From the NCBI GenBank assembly GCA_033557685.1, contig JAWQRN010000086.1, forward strand, positions 1-40,107: a stretch of DNA of 40,107 bases, in the 5' to 3' direction. Origin of the DNA: Sperchopsis tessellata (lineage: Eukaryota > Arthropoda > Insecta > Coleoptera > Hydrophilidae). This document shows, in pieces, positions 28,658 through 40,036 of the stretch. A program made the translations under genes and the position numbers. The notes beneath the pieces were generated by a model. That model was not told the origin of the DNA, did not search any database, and saw nothing but the letters and a program-made list of their open reading frames with translations. The stretch's first letter is position 1. Every line of letters begins with the position of its first letter.

Positions 28658-28771
28658 TTTACTTGAATCCACAGTATTGCTGTATCTAATTCTTTGTTTT
28701 AATATTCTGCTACCAATATTTTGAATGCTAGGAATCCAGCGATCTTTACTTGATTCATTAGAGGCCGGTGC
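28658..28771 (-). CDS. Internal exon of an unidentified gene
   Basis: On the minus strand an excellent polypyrimidine acceptor (gctgtttctttctctgtag, AG at 28773-28772) and a donor AAA|GTGAGT (28657) bound 114 nt, exactly 38 codons open in one frame: APASNESSKDRWIPSIQNIG then SRILKQRIRYSNTVDSSK. The other strand has stops. It is Ser-rich and basic, with no motif that I recognise. It lies on the strand opposite the gene starting at 24865, so it may belong to a nested or neighbouring gene. No companion exon was found. Confidence 0.55.
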
Positions 28772-29554
28772 CTACAGAGAAAGAAACAGCATTTAAAAAA
28801 TTCCTATGATGCACATTTTAAATTCCAAATTCCAATTTGTGTTGCAGCCACTTGTAACAACCTTGAGAATCCTATTGGTTTGCAACGATTTTATCGTTCT
28901 AAAAACATCCAGTTTTATGCATTTTTTGCTACATTACACCCAACGAAGATTGTGTTATCAAGATATTTTAATGTATTCCTTATCCATAGGCTACACGCGC
29001 TATGCACCTAGAGCAGTGATTTAATAAATTTTGTACTAAATTTTGATTATACTTTGCCGTGTAGACCGTGACATTTTTGGGCCAAATTTTAAACCCGATC
29101 CTAAGCTGAACTTTGGCTAGGTGTACTTTTGCTCTGAAGGACGGTGTTAAATTAATACTTATGAACGGGTAGCACTTGCACATCTTTCTCGATTGGGAAA
29201 ACCATATACCTATCTCAACAGTGCAATTGTACCGCGAGGTCGACCCGAATACGAGGAGTATGGTTGATTAATCTGGTGCTTGGATTATATGCACAATATT
29301 TTAAAAATCCCGTCTGTAAAAGAGATTACTGTTTTAACATTAATAAACTGCTTGGTCTTGTTAAACATTCAGTTAGGTTCTAATGCAGATACGAATTGGT
29401 CCGAATTTGGTTTCTTGAGTACATGTTTTAACAAATAAATTGCAAAATCTTCATATCGGCGTTTTAATGTCAAATATATGTAAGTTAGCAACTCCTTTAA
29501 ATGTTTTTTTTTTTCACCAAATCACGTAAGTTTCACGCGCTGGTGTGATCGTTA
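28772..29554. other. No supported feature
   Basis: AT-rich. Short overlapping open frames (28806-29183) on both strands are unconvincing. Confidence 0.4.
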
Positions 29555-29901
29555 GCCCTGGGATTTTTTTTTCAATGAATCGATAAAATAATCGATTTTT
29601 GATTACATATAATAAAATAACCGATTATTTGATTAATTTACGCTCGATTATTTGATTAATCGATGATCGACTATTTGAATAATCGATTTTCTTATTTTTC
29701 ACATACAAAATTTACACGTTGTGTATGTACTCAAAATTCAGTGTATCCCACGTAAGAAGGGGGTCTTGATTATTTTAATTATGATAAATAAAGCATAGGT
29801 TTAAATTTTAAACTTTATAATCGATGATCGATTATTTGATATTTTCGATTTAATCGATTATTTTACAATAATCGATTATGAAACTTCATAATGGCCCAGG
29901 G
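29555..29901. mobile_element. hAT-like MITE rich in ATCGATTA words
   Basis: The left end CCCTGGGATTTTT and the reverse complement of the right end, CCCTGGGCCATTATG, are related, and each is followed inward by AATCGAT...AAAATAATCGATT. The interior is packed with ATCGATTA/TAATCGAT words. GATCGTTA precedes the left end, and GATCGTAA lies five bases beyond the right end, which may be a decayed 8-bp target duplication. This layout is known for non-autonomous hAT elements. Confidence 0.65.
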
Positions 29902-30599
29902 ATAGAGATCGTAACCTTAGTCATCCTCGACCTTTTTATGCCGAATAGCACATCCAAGACTGGATAGTGTGGCGAGCCCCATTTACAATTTGAAAGTAAA
30001 CTGATAGTTGGACATATAAACATATAATACGCTAAAAGGACAATTAATTATAGAATTAGCATATAAAAATTGTTGATGTGATTTTTGGCCATTGACCAGT
30101 ACTAGTAAGCAAACTTTAATATGAACATGTGAGTCGAGATATCAGTATTTCAGTTGCATGATATTTATGAAACTTTAGTATGTCAACCCAAGTTCTCACC
30201 TATAATAAAGGATTTTAGCACAAGTTAAATATTCGAAATTTCAAGCTTCAGTTCTTCTACCAATACTTGAATAAATTTTGAAATAGGTGCATTTGTTTCT
30301 GCTATATTTACTAGGAGAGTATAAATGGTTATTATAAAAGGTGACCATCAAGAAGTAAACTACTCGAACTACTCTTTTCAAACTCCATTTGAAGTACATA
30401 AAGGTGAATAACAAGTGGTGATGAATTCAAGTTACAATCCCATATAGTTTTCTTCATATTTGGAAAATGTATTAGATATGCTTATGAGATATTCACAAAA
30501 CCGGTCTTGCACTAAATGAGACATCCACAAAACCATTTTTTCTTTAAATGAGTTTCGAGAAGGTTTCATTAAAACTGCGTGTCTATCTTATCTTTGCAG
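29902..30599. other. No supported feature
   Basis: AT-rich. No coding or repeat structure that I can support. Confidence 0.4.
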
Positions 30600-30636
30600 C
30601 TCCAAATTTAATGAATTCGATGTTTCCGTGTCATTG
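30600..30636 (+). CDS. Candidate 37-nt exon, phase-compatible with the exon at 24865-24952
   Basis: A strong acceptor (gtctatcttatctttgcag, AG at 30598-30599) and a donor TTG|GTGAGA bound 37 nt. With the one base left over from 24952, it reads T-PNLMNSMFPCH plus a partial codon, extending the Pro/Met-rich style of that exon. The link is inferred only from phase and splice strength across a 5.6-kb intron. A longer reading through the donor is also open to 30731, so this may be chance. Confidence 0.3.
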
Positions 30637-30857
30637 GTGAGAAAACCAAAATCCATCAAGCAGCAAGGGTTTATTACTAAGTTGAACAAAAATCTGATTT
30701 TGTGTTCAGAAATTGATTTCGTCTCTTTTTAAAAATTACAAATGTTAGACCAATGAACTTATGTGTGAAGGATAAGATCGGGTTGTTTAGTATCTTCGTT
30801 GCTGCAAAGGCAGGGCTCAAATAGAATCAATTTCTTTTGTATTTATTTTTATTATGT

Positions 30858-31745
30858 GTCAATACAAAAGAAAGTATTCTACCACACAGTTTCTTGATAA
30901 TAGTACAATGGTACGGAATAAAGCTTAGAAAAAACTAATCTTTTTTCAGTGGATAACACTGATCAAACATTATGTACCATTACTGGTGCCCCATCAGTGA
31001 TGACATCAGATAACTTGTGCAAATGGGTATCTATTGACTTGATATGTTTTAAATATGGTATAGATGTATTCACCTTTTTATGGGCATAATAGTACAAAAT
31101 ATAGTTTTCTATCACACAAAACTTCTTGATTTAATACAGTGGTACGGTATAGAATTAAAAAATAATTCATCTTTCATGCAGTGGATAACACTGATCAATC
31201 CATTGATATTGTGTACTATGGCTGGTGCCCAATCAGTGACGACATCAGACAACTTGTGCAAATGCTTATCGGTTGACTTGATATATGTTTTACCTGTTCG
31301 TCTTTTCATTGGTACATTAGTACAAAATAAAGTATTTTATCACACAAAGCTTCTTGATTAATAATACAAAGACACATTATAAAGCTTGGATATGATTCAT
31401 CCTTCTTGTAGTGGATAACAGTGATCAACCCATTGATATTATCTTCCATTCCTGGTAGCCCATCAGTGATGACTGTAGACAACATGTGCAAAGGCATATT
31501 AACTAACTTGGTATGTTTTAAAAATATTATAGGTTTCTTCACCTTTTGTTCGCCCTTTCATGGACAAAATTGTCCAAAATGAAATATTCTATCGCACGTA
31601 ATGATTAATACAATGGTACAGTATAATGTTCGGAAATGATAAATTTTCCTTTGCAGTGGATATCACTGATCACTCCATTTATATTATCTACCATTGCTGG
31701 TGACGACCGTAGATAACTTGTGCAATGGCTTAGCTATAGACTTTC
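30858..31745 (-). pseudogene. Four tandem copies of a hAT transposase catalytic block
   Basis: GTGGATAACACTGATCA-like anchors lie at 30949, 31181, 31411 and 31656, giving unit lengths of 232, 230 and 245. On the minus strand each unit encodes the same piece of a GTF2IRD2/ZBED-like hAT transposase. Unit 3 reads MPLHMLSTVITDGLPGMEDN, INGLITVIHYKKDESYPSF and INQEALCDKILYFV. Unit 1 has LHKLSDVITDGAPVMVHN, and unit 2 has TDWAP in place of TDGAP. Unit 4 is frameshifted at the TDG. The TDGAP Asp is one of the hAT catalytic residues, and NGLI-HC-HQEALC is the usual sequence after it. No complete transposase is present. Confidence 0.8.
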
Positions 31746-33335
31746 TGTTTGTATTTCCTCAGAATTATGTGTGCGAGACCTACTGAAGCGCTAACTTGAT
31801 GACGTTAAGCTGTAGCTGACATCTCCAGTCATCTTGCAAGATAGGGACTAACCACATTTTTTTTATAGATTTCTTCGCTTGTTCTTCTTTTTATGGGTAA
31901 CATTTTTAGGATCTCTTGTTTTACAATTAAGAAACTAAATACCATTCATATTTTAAGTATCAACTGTTTTATGTCGAGATATCTGTCAATCTGTAGTGAG
32001 AAAAGTCACATATTTCAAAATCATAAAAGTGAAGAAAAATAGTGGAATTTTTATATTTTACCACGTGTTTAGTGAAAATTGACCAAAGGCAAAATAATTT
32101 GGATTTAGAATAAATATTTTCAAATTAACAGCATATATGTCTGTAACTTAGTAGTAAATATTTATAAAATGTAAAATATTTGTTTTTTCTATTATATAAA
32201 ACTATCAAACGAACATGGGCGCCATGTTGCCCGCGGTCATAAGGTTGGAGAGCACTAACTTACAATATCGAAATTGCATGCATTTGTTTCTGTAAATGAA
32301 TTAATAATGATATACAGTTTTTATAGGCTATTTACTTTTTTATTGTAGTGTAATAAATCACGGAAGTAGAAATTATTACCAAGTGCATTATGTATGCCCT
32401 TGTAGATTTATTTAATTCGTACTTTAATAGATAGCTTTCTTCTACAATGTGAATGGAATTCGGATAACTGAAACTGAAGATAAGCGGGATCTTGCCGTCA
32501 TTTCCGTTTAGACGACACAATTCGTTTCAAGGTCATGAAAAGGCCGCTATGCGCTAAGTCTAGGGGTTTATAATACATTAGAAAACATACTAGCAATAAT
32601 TATAGTTACGGCATTACAGGTTTGTCGACATTGAGCGTAATCCAATTTTTATAAGTTCCTTTTTCCCGTACTTTGTTATATTGAGTTATAATTGGGTGTT
32701 TTGTTTTTATTGAATGTAACGTATATTTTATTTGTAGTTTTGCACCATTAATTTTTTTACATATTTCCCATAACGCAAATTTAAGATTGCAATTTTCTTA
32801 TGATGGAAGCATGCGTTATGTTCATACTTTCCCCAATCATTAAACAGCAATTTAAAACGCAACATAAAATGTATTGTACAAAGGCATATTTAATTTTATT
32901 TTTATTCTACCTCTATAGAAGAAAATTCGTTTCTGTTACCTAGAAAATATTAGCTACTTTCAGTTTTTTTCCTCTGAACCCTGCAGTTTTTATTAATGTT
33001 AGTTGGACATTTCATCCTTTTGTTTTATAGATAAATGATATAAAATTTCGCTGTCGTAGTTGCTTAATTATAGGTAAAGTATGTGTTGACAGTTTAAGCA
33101 AAGTAACATCGCTTGAATAGGCTTTTCTTTTGTACAATACTTCCTATTCGTTGCTCATACCTTTATATACTCTCAATATTTCCTAAGTACCATATTTTCA
33201 AGAGTAAGTAGTTCGGAAATATTGATGATATAGTGACAGAAAAATAAGAAAATTTATTAAATATGAACAAATACTAACTTATATTTTTAAATTACACTAT
33301 CATAAACTACACTTATTTTATTTAAAATTCATGTC
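31746..33335. other. No supported feature
   Basis: AT-rich. A slightly GC-richer minus-strand stretch (32520-32440) could be a 5' exon, but nothing decides it. Confidence 0.4.
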
Positions 33336-33339
33336 ATTT

Positions 33340-35640
33340 TTACGTCTTCTTGATGTGCCCTATCCTCAGTAGACGTTGGCGACCGATCTGGCCCATTTAA
33401 TTCTATCTACCGCTGATCTGAACAACTCTACAGTTGTCCTTCTGGTCTATTGGTGTAAATTCTGGAGGTTCGTCGTCTTCCTGACCAATTAGTTGAAGCA
33501 GCTTATACTTTTTGCTGTTACGCATGATGTGGCCAAAGTAGGATAGTTTTCTTTGTTTTACTGTTGTGAGGAGTTCTCTGCCTTTTTGCGTGCGCAGCAG
33601 TATGGTTTCGTTGGTAACATGGTGAGTCACTGATACGTGGAGCATTCGACTATAGCATCACATTTCAAAGGCCTCAAATCGTTTGCTAGTTGCTTCGGAC
33701 AGCGTTCACTCTTCCACTCCATATAAAAGCATCGGGAAGTCATAGCATTTCAGAATGCGTGTTTGAAGATGGAGGCTCAAACTCATATTGCACAATTTGT
33801 TTCTCATTCGTTTGATTCTTATTCTCACCTCTTGAGTTTGGTCCCATTGATCGTTCAGATTCGCTTCCAAGTATGTAATTGATGGTACTCTTTGTAGATG
33901 GGATTCATTTATTAAGAATTGGGTATTAGAGTCATTCTTGCTGACGATCATGATCTTTGCTTTCGTCATATTCAGTCGCATATTCAGTCTTAGTCTCTGC
34001 AGTCCCTTGGCACTGTCGGCAATCAGCACCGAGTCATCTGCATACCTTAAGTTATTAGCGATCTCCCCGTTTATCATTATCTCATCCTGTTCTTCTTTTT
34101 CCTCTGCATATCGGTTAAACAGTTGCGTGGATAGTACGCAGCCCTGTCTGACACCTTGATGCACTGGGAATTCGTTTGACAGTCTATTTTATACACGAAC
34201 ACATGCTGTTTGTTGCCTATACAGACTGTCTATTATATAAGCGTTTCTGTCATCGATTCTTGATTGCTTTATAATTTGTTATAACTTATCATGGTTAACT
34301 CGGTCGAAAGCCTTCTCAGAGTCGATGAAACAGGTAAAGACATCACAGTTCACGTCCCTTGCTCTCTGAATTAGGACATTTATGCAAAAGAGGGCATCTC
34401 TAGTCCACAATCCGCTCCAAAATCCGAATTGGGTGTCACAAATACCCTCTTACAGTTTTTGGTATACGCGCTCATAGATAATTTTAAGGAAAACCTTCAT
34501 AAGATGACTTGTGAGACAGATTGTTCTGTAGTCTTCGCATTGTTTAGCTGTGGGTTTTTCAAGGATTGGTTAAAAATGTTGAGATTAGCCATTTTTCTGG
34601 GATATATCCGGTTTTATAGATACGGTGAAATAATTCTGTAATAAGGTCTAGGTATTCCTCTTTAATGACCTTTAACATATCGCCGAGAACCTCATCTGGG
34701 CCTGGTGCTCTGTTGTTTTTAAGCCTTCCTTCAGCTTTAAGTACTTCTTAGCGTGTTATAGAAGGTCCTGTTTTTGGTAGGTTATTAGTGGTAGCTATTG
34801 ATCGGTTATTGTTAGCGTAAAGAGTCTGTATGTATTGTTGTCACCTTGCTAATTTATCATCCTTACTAAGCTGCGCCGTGCCAATTTTGTCAGTGATGTT
34901 ATTTTGTCGTGTTTTGTGGATCCCAGTTGCATCTATTATTTTCTTATGTGTATTGAGGACTGCATGTTTTCTGTCTAGTTCTTCTATCTCACGGTATTGT
35001 TCTTTCCACCAGTTTACTTTGGCTTCTTCGATTTTCTTTCTGATGTTGTGGTGAACTTGCCTGCAAAGTGTTGGGTCTTTGTTCTTTGTTTTTCTTCTAT
35101 CTTCCATAAGAGCCAATATCTCATGAGTAATCTACTTACTTTTCTTTTTTCCTTTGGTTTGCATAGAAGTTTTCATCCGCTATTATTTTCATAATGTTGG
35201 TGATGGATTCGACTTGTAGTTCTATGCTACGTCCACGAGGCGTTTGATTTGGTTTATATATTCTCCAATCTGTTCTTTAACTTGGTATCACTTTTGAGTC
35301 TTTCAGCTTCTGCTTCAGCAAGTTAAAGTCGGTATATACATCTGCGCCAGGATACGTCTTAATGGATGTGATGGAGTTTCTGTGCCTCTTATCGTAATAA
35401 AGTCTATTTGGTTCCTTATTACATGGTGCTCACAATCGGCCGGCGATTTCCATGTACATAGCTTCCTGGGTATTCATTATTGGGTGGCTGATTTCTTTGC
35501 AGAATTGGATGAACACTGTCTTAGTGTGATAGTAATTTCAAAGATTTCTGTTAGGAGTATACTATCAAAAAAGTTTGGAGGCCACTGTATAAATATAATT
35601 GGGGGTGTTGTACAACATAAAGCCTATTGAATCGCTGGAA
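33340..35640 (-). pseudogene. LINE (RTE/L2-like) covering end of endonuclease, linker, RT and C-terminus
   Basis: On the minus strand from high to low: VIRNQIDFITIRGTETPSH (35420, end of the endonuclease domain), MALMEDRRKTKNKDPTLCRQ and IRKKIEEAKVNWWKEQYREI (35115-34990, linker), HKKIIDATG, a region near 34700 with PGPDEVLGD, FIDSEKAFDRVNH near 34330-34290, HQGVRQGCVLSTQLFNRYAE (34160), LRYADDSVLIADSAKGLQRL (34050-33990, catalytic YADD intact), YLEANLNDQWDQTQEVRIRI, ILKCYDFPMLLYGVE, then HVTNETILLRTQKGRELLTT and KQRKLSYFGHIMRNSKKYKL (33560). The three longest readable parts are separated by frameshifts. The 3' end near 33340 is probably natural; the 5' end is truncated. Confidence 0.88.
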
Positions 35641-36256
35641 CTTTGCCTAAACTGTGAACATGTAATTTACAAACTTACTCTTCTGTATTAGTTATAAAAA
35701 TCTCCTAAGAAGTAATTAAAACTTCCCTATCTTTAATTTTCAAAATTAGTTCTCGTTTAAAGTAGAATCGTAAAAAAGTACCTAATATATGTTTAGATAT
35801 TGAAGCAAATTTATAATAAAAGTTCCGCTATTTCAGTTAAATTGTATTGCAATTGTGAGGAAACGCCGGCAGCGTATGACTCGTCCGCTTTCGTACCTAA
35901 CACGTAACAGCTGTTCCATTCCATAGTGTACACGTTTAAGTTTGTGGTCAACCGGAACCATTACGTGGCCTACGTTGCTTATCTTTTATACATGATCATG
36001 AAATTTGAATATTACTTGTTAAGGGTTGTAAGCGTTGCATTACAACATGAGGATAAAAAACCCTAAGATTATATACGGAGTAAAAAACACAGATTTTAAA
36101 CAAACGAGGCCTTTCACAAAAATAATGGGGGTGATATTCAGATTATCGCGTCTTTTACTGGCACAAAAAATGGATTCTTTTGCCGTGGGTTTATATAGAA
36201 ATATATTTTGCGCATGTGTATATATAAAAGTGGCTACGGAAAACGGCATTACTTTT
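35641..36256. other. No supported feature
   Basis: A CpG-richer patch (35865-35965) looks promoter-like but has no adjoining exon that I can find. Confidence 0.4.
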
Positions 36257-36360
36257 CTTCAGGTTTTCCGGGAGATAGCCGTTTGTTGGCTTTTTCTTTT
36301 TGCCAGGGTCTTGTACAGAAAGAAAAGCCAACACATGATTATCTCACGGAAAACCTGAAG
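36257..36360. mobile_element. Fold-back family, internally deleted hairpin
   Basis: CTTCAGGTTTTCCGGGAGAT at the left is mirrored by ATCTCACGGAAAACCTGAAG at the right. About 43-bp arms enclose a short loop (AGGGTCTTGTAC region). All subrepeats and the ribozyme-like block are lost, leaving only the two outer tips. The outer flank continues to the right (GATGTCTTCTGTG). Confidence 0.9.
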
Positions 36361-36879
36361 ATGTCTTCTGTGATCGTGAAAGTTTACATATGACATTATT
36401 AACGACTAAAAAATATTTATTACTAGTTAAATAACTCGAAACAGTTTGGCGATTTACAAAATACCTCTAATTTACATTTAATTGCATTTTTTTTTTGTCC
36501 GAGTAATACAATTTTATTTTACTAATATTAATGTTGAGATTTATTATTGTCATAAAAAGCACATACGTAAAATATTGGTAAAAAAAGTAGTTACAGGATA
36601 TGAAATTTCATTTTGAAATATGCATATGGAAATAGAAATTATTTAGTATTTGTAAGCTATAGGAAGACAAATAAGTCGTGATTTAATGTACGTATAGCAA
36701 AAAGGCAAAAGTAAATGTACTTACATGTATAACAAATTTAAACGTGCATTTGAACATAATTTATTTATTTCCGTTTTATTCACTCTGTAAAATATATAAT
36801 TTATAGAAAAGTAAATACTCTTTTTTTGACATATAATATTGAGTTGTGATAAATACAATGCAAGAGAAATTAAAACTTT
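36361..36879. other. No supported feature
   Basis: AT-rich with T runs. Confidence 0.4.
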
Positions 36880-37670
36880 TTTGAATCCGGATGCGATTAC
36901 TCTTGTGCCATGTTGTACTCGGAGATTAAGCATCTTACCATTTTAATTCGGAGTTGCAGCTCTAGATTGCGGTTACAGAAGAGGTCTCTCATTTTGAGAA
37001 AGGCGGCCCTGGCTGTTTCTATTCTGCTTTTGATTTCTGTTATCCAGGTACCCAGATATTTGTACTTTTTCAGTACGGGTATTGTTAATGATTAGGTTTG
37101 TATTAGGTTTTGTTGCTTTTGAAATGATCATGTCATGTATTTGGTTTTCTTTAGATTCATTTTCAATCCGTATTGTAAGCTAATGGCATTTGTTCGTTCC
37201 ACCATTCTTTATTATCTGCTACTATCACTGTGTCATCCGCATAGCTAATTTCGTTGATTGGTCGTCCATTAACTTGTTCTTCTACAGGTATTGCCTCTTG
37301 GAATATTGCCTCAGAGTATCTCTTTGGATATTGATATTTTCATTATATTCACCATCTACTCTTACCGCCGCTCTTTGGTTCCAGTGTAACTTTACAGTGA
37401 TACGTATATCTCCTGTATCAATATTTTTAGTTTTCAGGAGTGTTAATAGTTGTTCATGTCGGACCTTCCGCATGCATGCACCTCCACATTCATATCCATA
37501 CATGTTTGTGTCAGTACATTATTGCCATACAGTGCTTCGCGTTTGGCCAAGCCATTTCTAAATACAAATTGGGTATCACTAATATCTTCTTCGAGTCTTT
37601 TGTGTGTTATCTTCAGGAATACTTTTCAGGTATGAGGTTATGTAGTCATTACATTCTGTAGCATTTGACT
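36880..37670 (-). pseudogene. RTE-like LINE RT fragment
   Basis: From high to low on the minus strand: NTFLKITHKRLEEDISDTQF then FRNGLAKREALYGNNVLTQT (37600-37520), DMNVEVHACG, a shifted LLTLLKTKNIDTGDIRITVK (37440), RAAVRVDGEYNENINIQRDT (the stretch before the missing RQGC box), VNGRPINEISYADDTVIVAD (37275-37215, YADD intact), LKMNLKKTKYMTW, YKYLGTWITEIKSRIETARA (37060-37000) and AAFLKMRDLFCNR. It is broken by several frameshifts. It belongs to a different copy than 33340-35640. Confidence 0.85.
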
Positions 37671-37740
37671 TCTTCGGTACCGTTATAAATGTAGATGCGA
37701 TTACTGCATTAATTTAATTTTATATTTTTGAATTTAAATA

Positions 37741-38940
37741 CAGGTAGCCCTCGGTTTACGACGGTCCTATTTAAGCCGATTCACATTAACGCTGCATGCT
37801 GGGATTCACCGGTCTGACTGTGGAAGTACCTCAGCAACTAGACTGGTTGGTACTCCAATTACAAAATATGTATTTACCGAGCTGTTACCACGTACAATTA
37901 TTAAATCCAGTTGTACTATTGAATCCATTTATTTTTTCTATTTAATATTTTTACATACATATGTTAAACATGATTCTTGCTAGTACAAATATATGTGATA
38001 CAAATTAATCGTGGGCATTCTCTGGCATAATAGTAACAAGCAGCTCAGTTTTGCGTATGAGTGAGGTATCCAATGCCGTAGATAGCTATTTTGCAGTACC
38101 ACTGCTCATCAGTACGGCTAGTTAATTGGACCCTACCCCAGACACACAACAAAACCGGCTACTATAAAATTTATACAACTTACTATGAAATGTTTCATAT
38201 AGCAAGCGCCATCTCAATGTGGCGAGGAGAAATCTTGCGTCGGGATATTTTACACTAGAGAAGTGTAGATAAGTTATCTGAACATGGTTCTAAAAATGCA
38301 CCCAGATCTATCACCACTGAAAGGAAGATGGAGGTGATTCGAAGAATGGAAGATTGACAAACACGTCCTAAGATGTTGCGGCAACTGCTGCTTTTCCTGA
38401 GGAGTTTCAATACTGTGCAATTATCCTCCTGATCTCATTCTTAATGCTGATGAGACAGCTTTACTCGAAAAAATTGCCATCACAAACCTTCATTTCCCGC
38501 GAAGAACGTTTGGCTTGGGTCACACAAGAAGTTTTTATAGATTCGCACACATTATTTTTGTCCTACCGTGCTTCACTTTTGTAAAGAAAATGATTTACGA
38601 GAAGTAAAAACATTATTGGATGTCAAGGTTGTTTACATGCCTCTAAATACAACGTCCCTTTTGCTACATATTGATCAGGGGGTTATTGCAAAGTTTAAAG
38701 CCTATTGCCTCTGTACAACATTTATGAAAACGGTGAGAGTCTTGGACACTTCAGAAATAAACAATTAAAGACTATTGACAGTCATTTGATATTTTGAAAG
38801 GCATTTAGCAAAATCAAGGCAGCTTTGAACGAAGTGTCAGCAAAGTGTTTAAATGCCAGCATTTATGCACGACTAAGAATTAAGAGCATGAGGAGAATGC
38901 TATTCGGAGATGTGCTCAAACTCTCTAATAATAAAAAATG
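37741..38940 (+). pseudogene. Tigger (pogo superfamily) remnant with left TIR
   Basis: TA is followed by CAGGTAGCCCTCGGTTTACG at 37741, a Tigger-type end. Further in, ERKMEVIRRMED (38320) fits the CENP-B-like helix-turn-helix start. LNADETALL (38440-38465) has the first catalytic Asp of the DDE fold (family NVDETGL), and KLPSQTFISREERLAW follows it in a shifted frame. From 38600 VVYMPLNTTSLLLHIDQGVI then AKFKAYCL has the second Asp in the signature LPPNTTSLLQPMDQGVI. The later part KAALNEVSAKCLN fits the domain end. The C-terminus and right TIR are not seen. Frameshifts make it dead. Confidence 0.85.
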
Positions 38941-39642
38941 GTATTTTAATCCCGGACTCTAGTGATAAGTACCTGACGTTTTAGCTAATATTCCACGATC
39001 TCCGTGTTGATGATAATAGTCAAAAAAGTTATGTACGTGCTTCGCACTCCAAAAAATGTCATACGTCAGTAGAAAATGACTATGGATAAGATTAGTCGTA
39101 AAAGTAAATGTACTGAAAATATTAAATGATTCTGCACGTCTACTTCGTTGATAAACCTGAGCGCTAATACTTCCTAAAATAGGTCACAAATAAATGATAA
39201 AATTTATATATATGATAATAGCAGTGTTCGATATTAATGAAAAGCTCAATTCTATTTACATTTATCTAGGGACATAGAATGTTTCCACGACAGTGTAGAC
39301 ATGATAACCTCAAGATAGGGTAATTGAACTAGTTGGGAGGTATTAAAAATAAATTTGTGTGTAGTTTATCTTAAAATTTACAATATTGTGTAAAATACAT
39401 GTATATTTTTTGCTAATGTGTATGTTTTTTTTTTCTTTTTGCAAAACCGATTTGAATAATTTGTTTTTCAATAACTAGACATACCTATACAAAAGAATAT
39501 TTTATATGGTTATAATACCGATATTTTGATTACTTTAAAAATTCCTACGTTATTTATTTACAATTCTGTGTAGCCAATTGTACAACATCGTTTTCGAGGC
39601 TGAACTGAAATAAAAAGTGTTTTAAACTTTAGTCGTAAATAG
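38941..39642. other. No supported feature
   Basis: AT-rich sequence. The right end of the Tigger element should lie here if it was present, but I do not find it. Confidence 0.4.
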
Positions 39643-40028
39643 TGTTACGAAATTACAGTGGAGACTCTACGCCACTGAACAGTATTAGCACCTGTTTTAG
39701 AATTTACGAGACCAAGGATTCAGATTTGAGAGTTTCGTGCAGTCGAAAGCCGACATTTTTAGATATTTTGAGAAGAGGCTGTACGCCAATATGTAAGCAG
39801 CCAGTCATACTATGGAGGCAGTCAGACTAGAGAGTGCGATACTAGGTAGAATCGACGAGAGTGCTCCCTGAAATTCGGACAGAGCGTACTACCCAGTTCG
39901 GACAATTAATATACCCGCTAGAAATACAGTCATATAATTTATTATTGTGTTAATGTTAACTACGTACTTTTAAATTAATTCACTTTAAATTGTTTGATTT
40001 GTTATTTGTGAACCCGTAAAACATTACA
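39643..40028 (+). mobile_element. Possible solo LTR (386 bp)
   Basis: Begins TGTTACGAAATTACAG, a start seen in many insect LTRs, and ends CCCGTAAAACATTACA, so TG...CA termini. The flanking five bases (AATAG and ATACT) do not match, and no primer site or coding follows, so the call rests on the ends and the U5-like composition. Confidence 0.35.
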
Positions 40029-40036
40029 ATACTATG

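Noticed and set aside
35865..35965. CpG-richer promoter-like patch
   Set aside because: No exon or start nearby; composition alone is not enough.
37190..37561. 123-codon + strand open frame rich in Phe, Tyr and Cys
   Set aside because: It is the shadow of the LINE RT on the minus strand.
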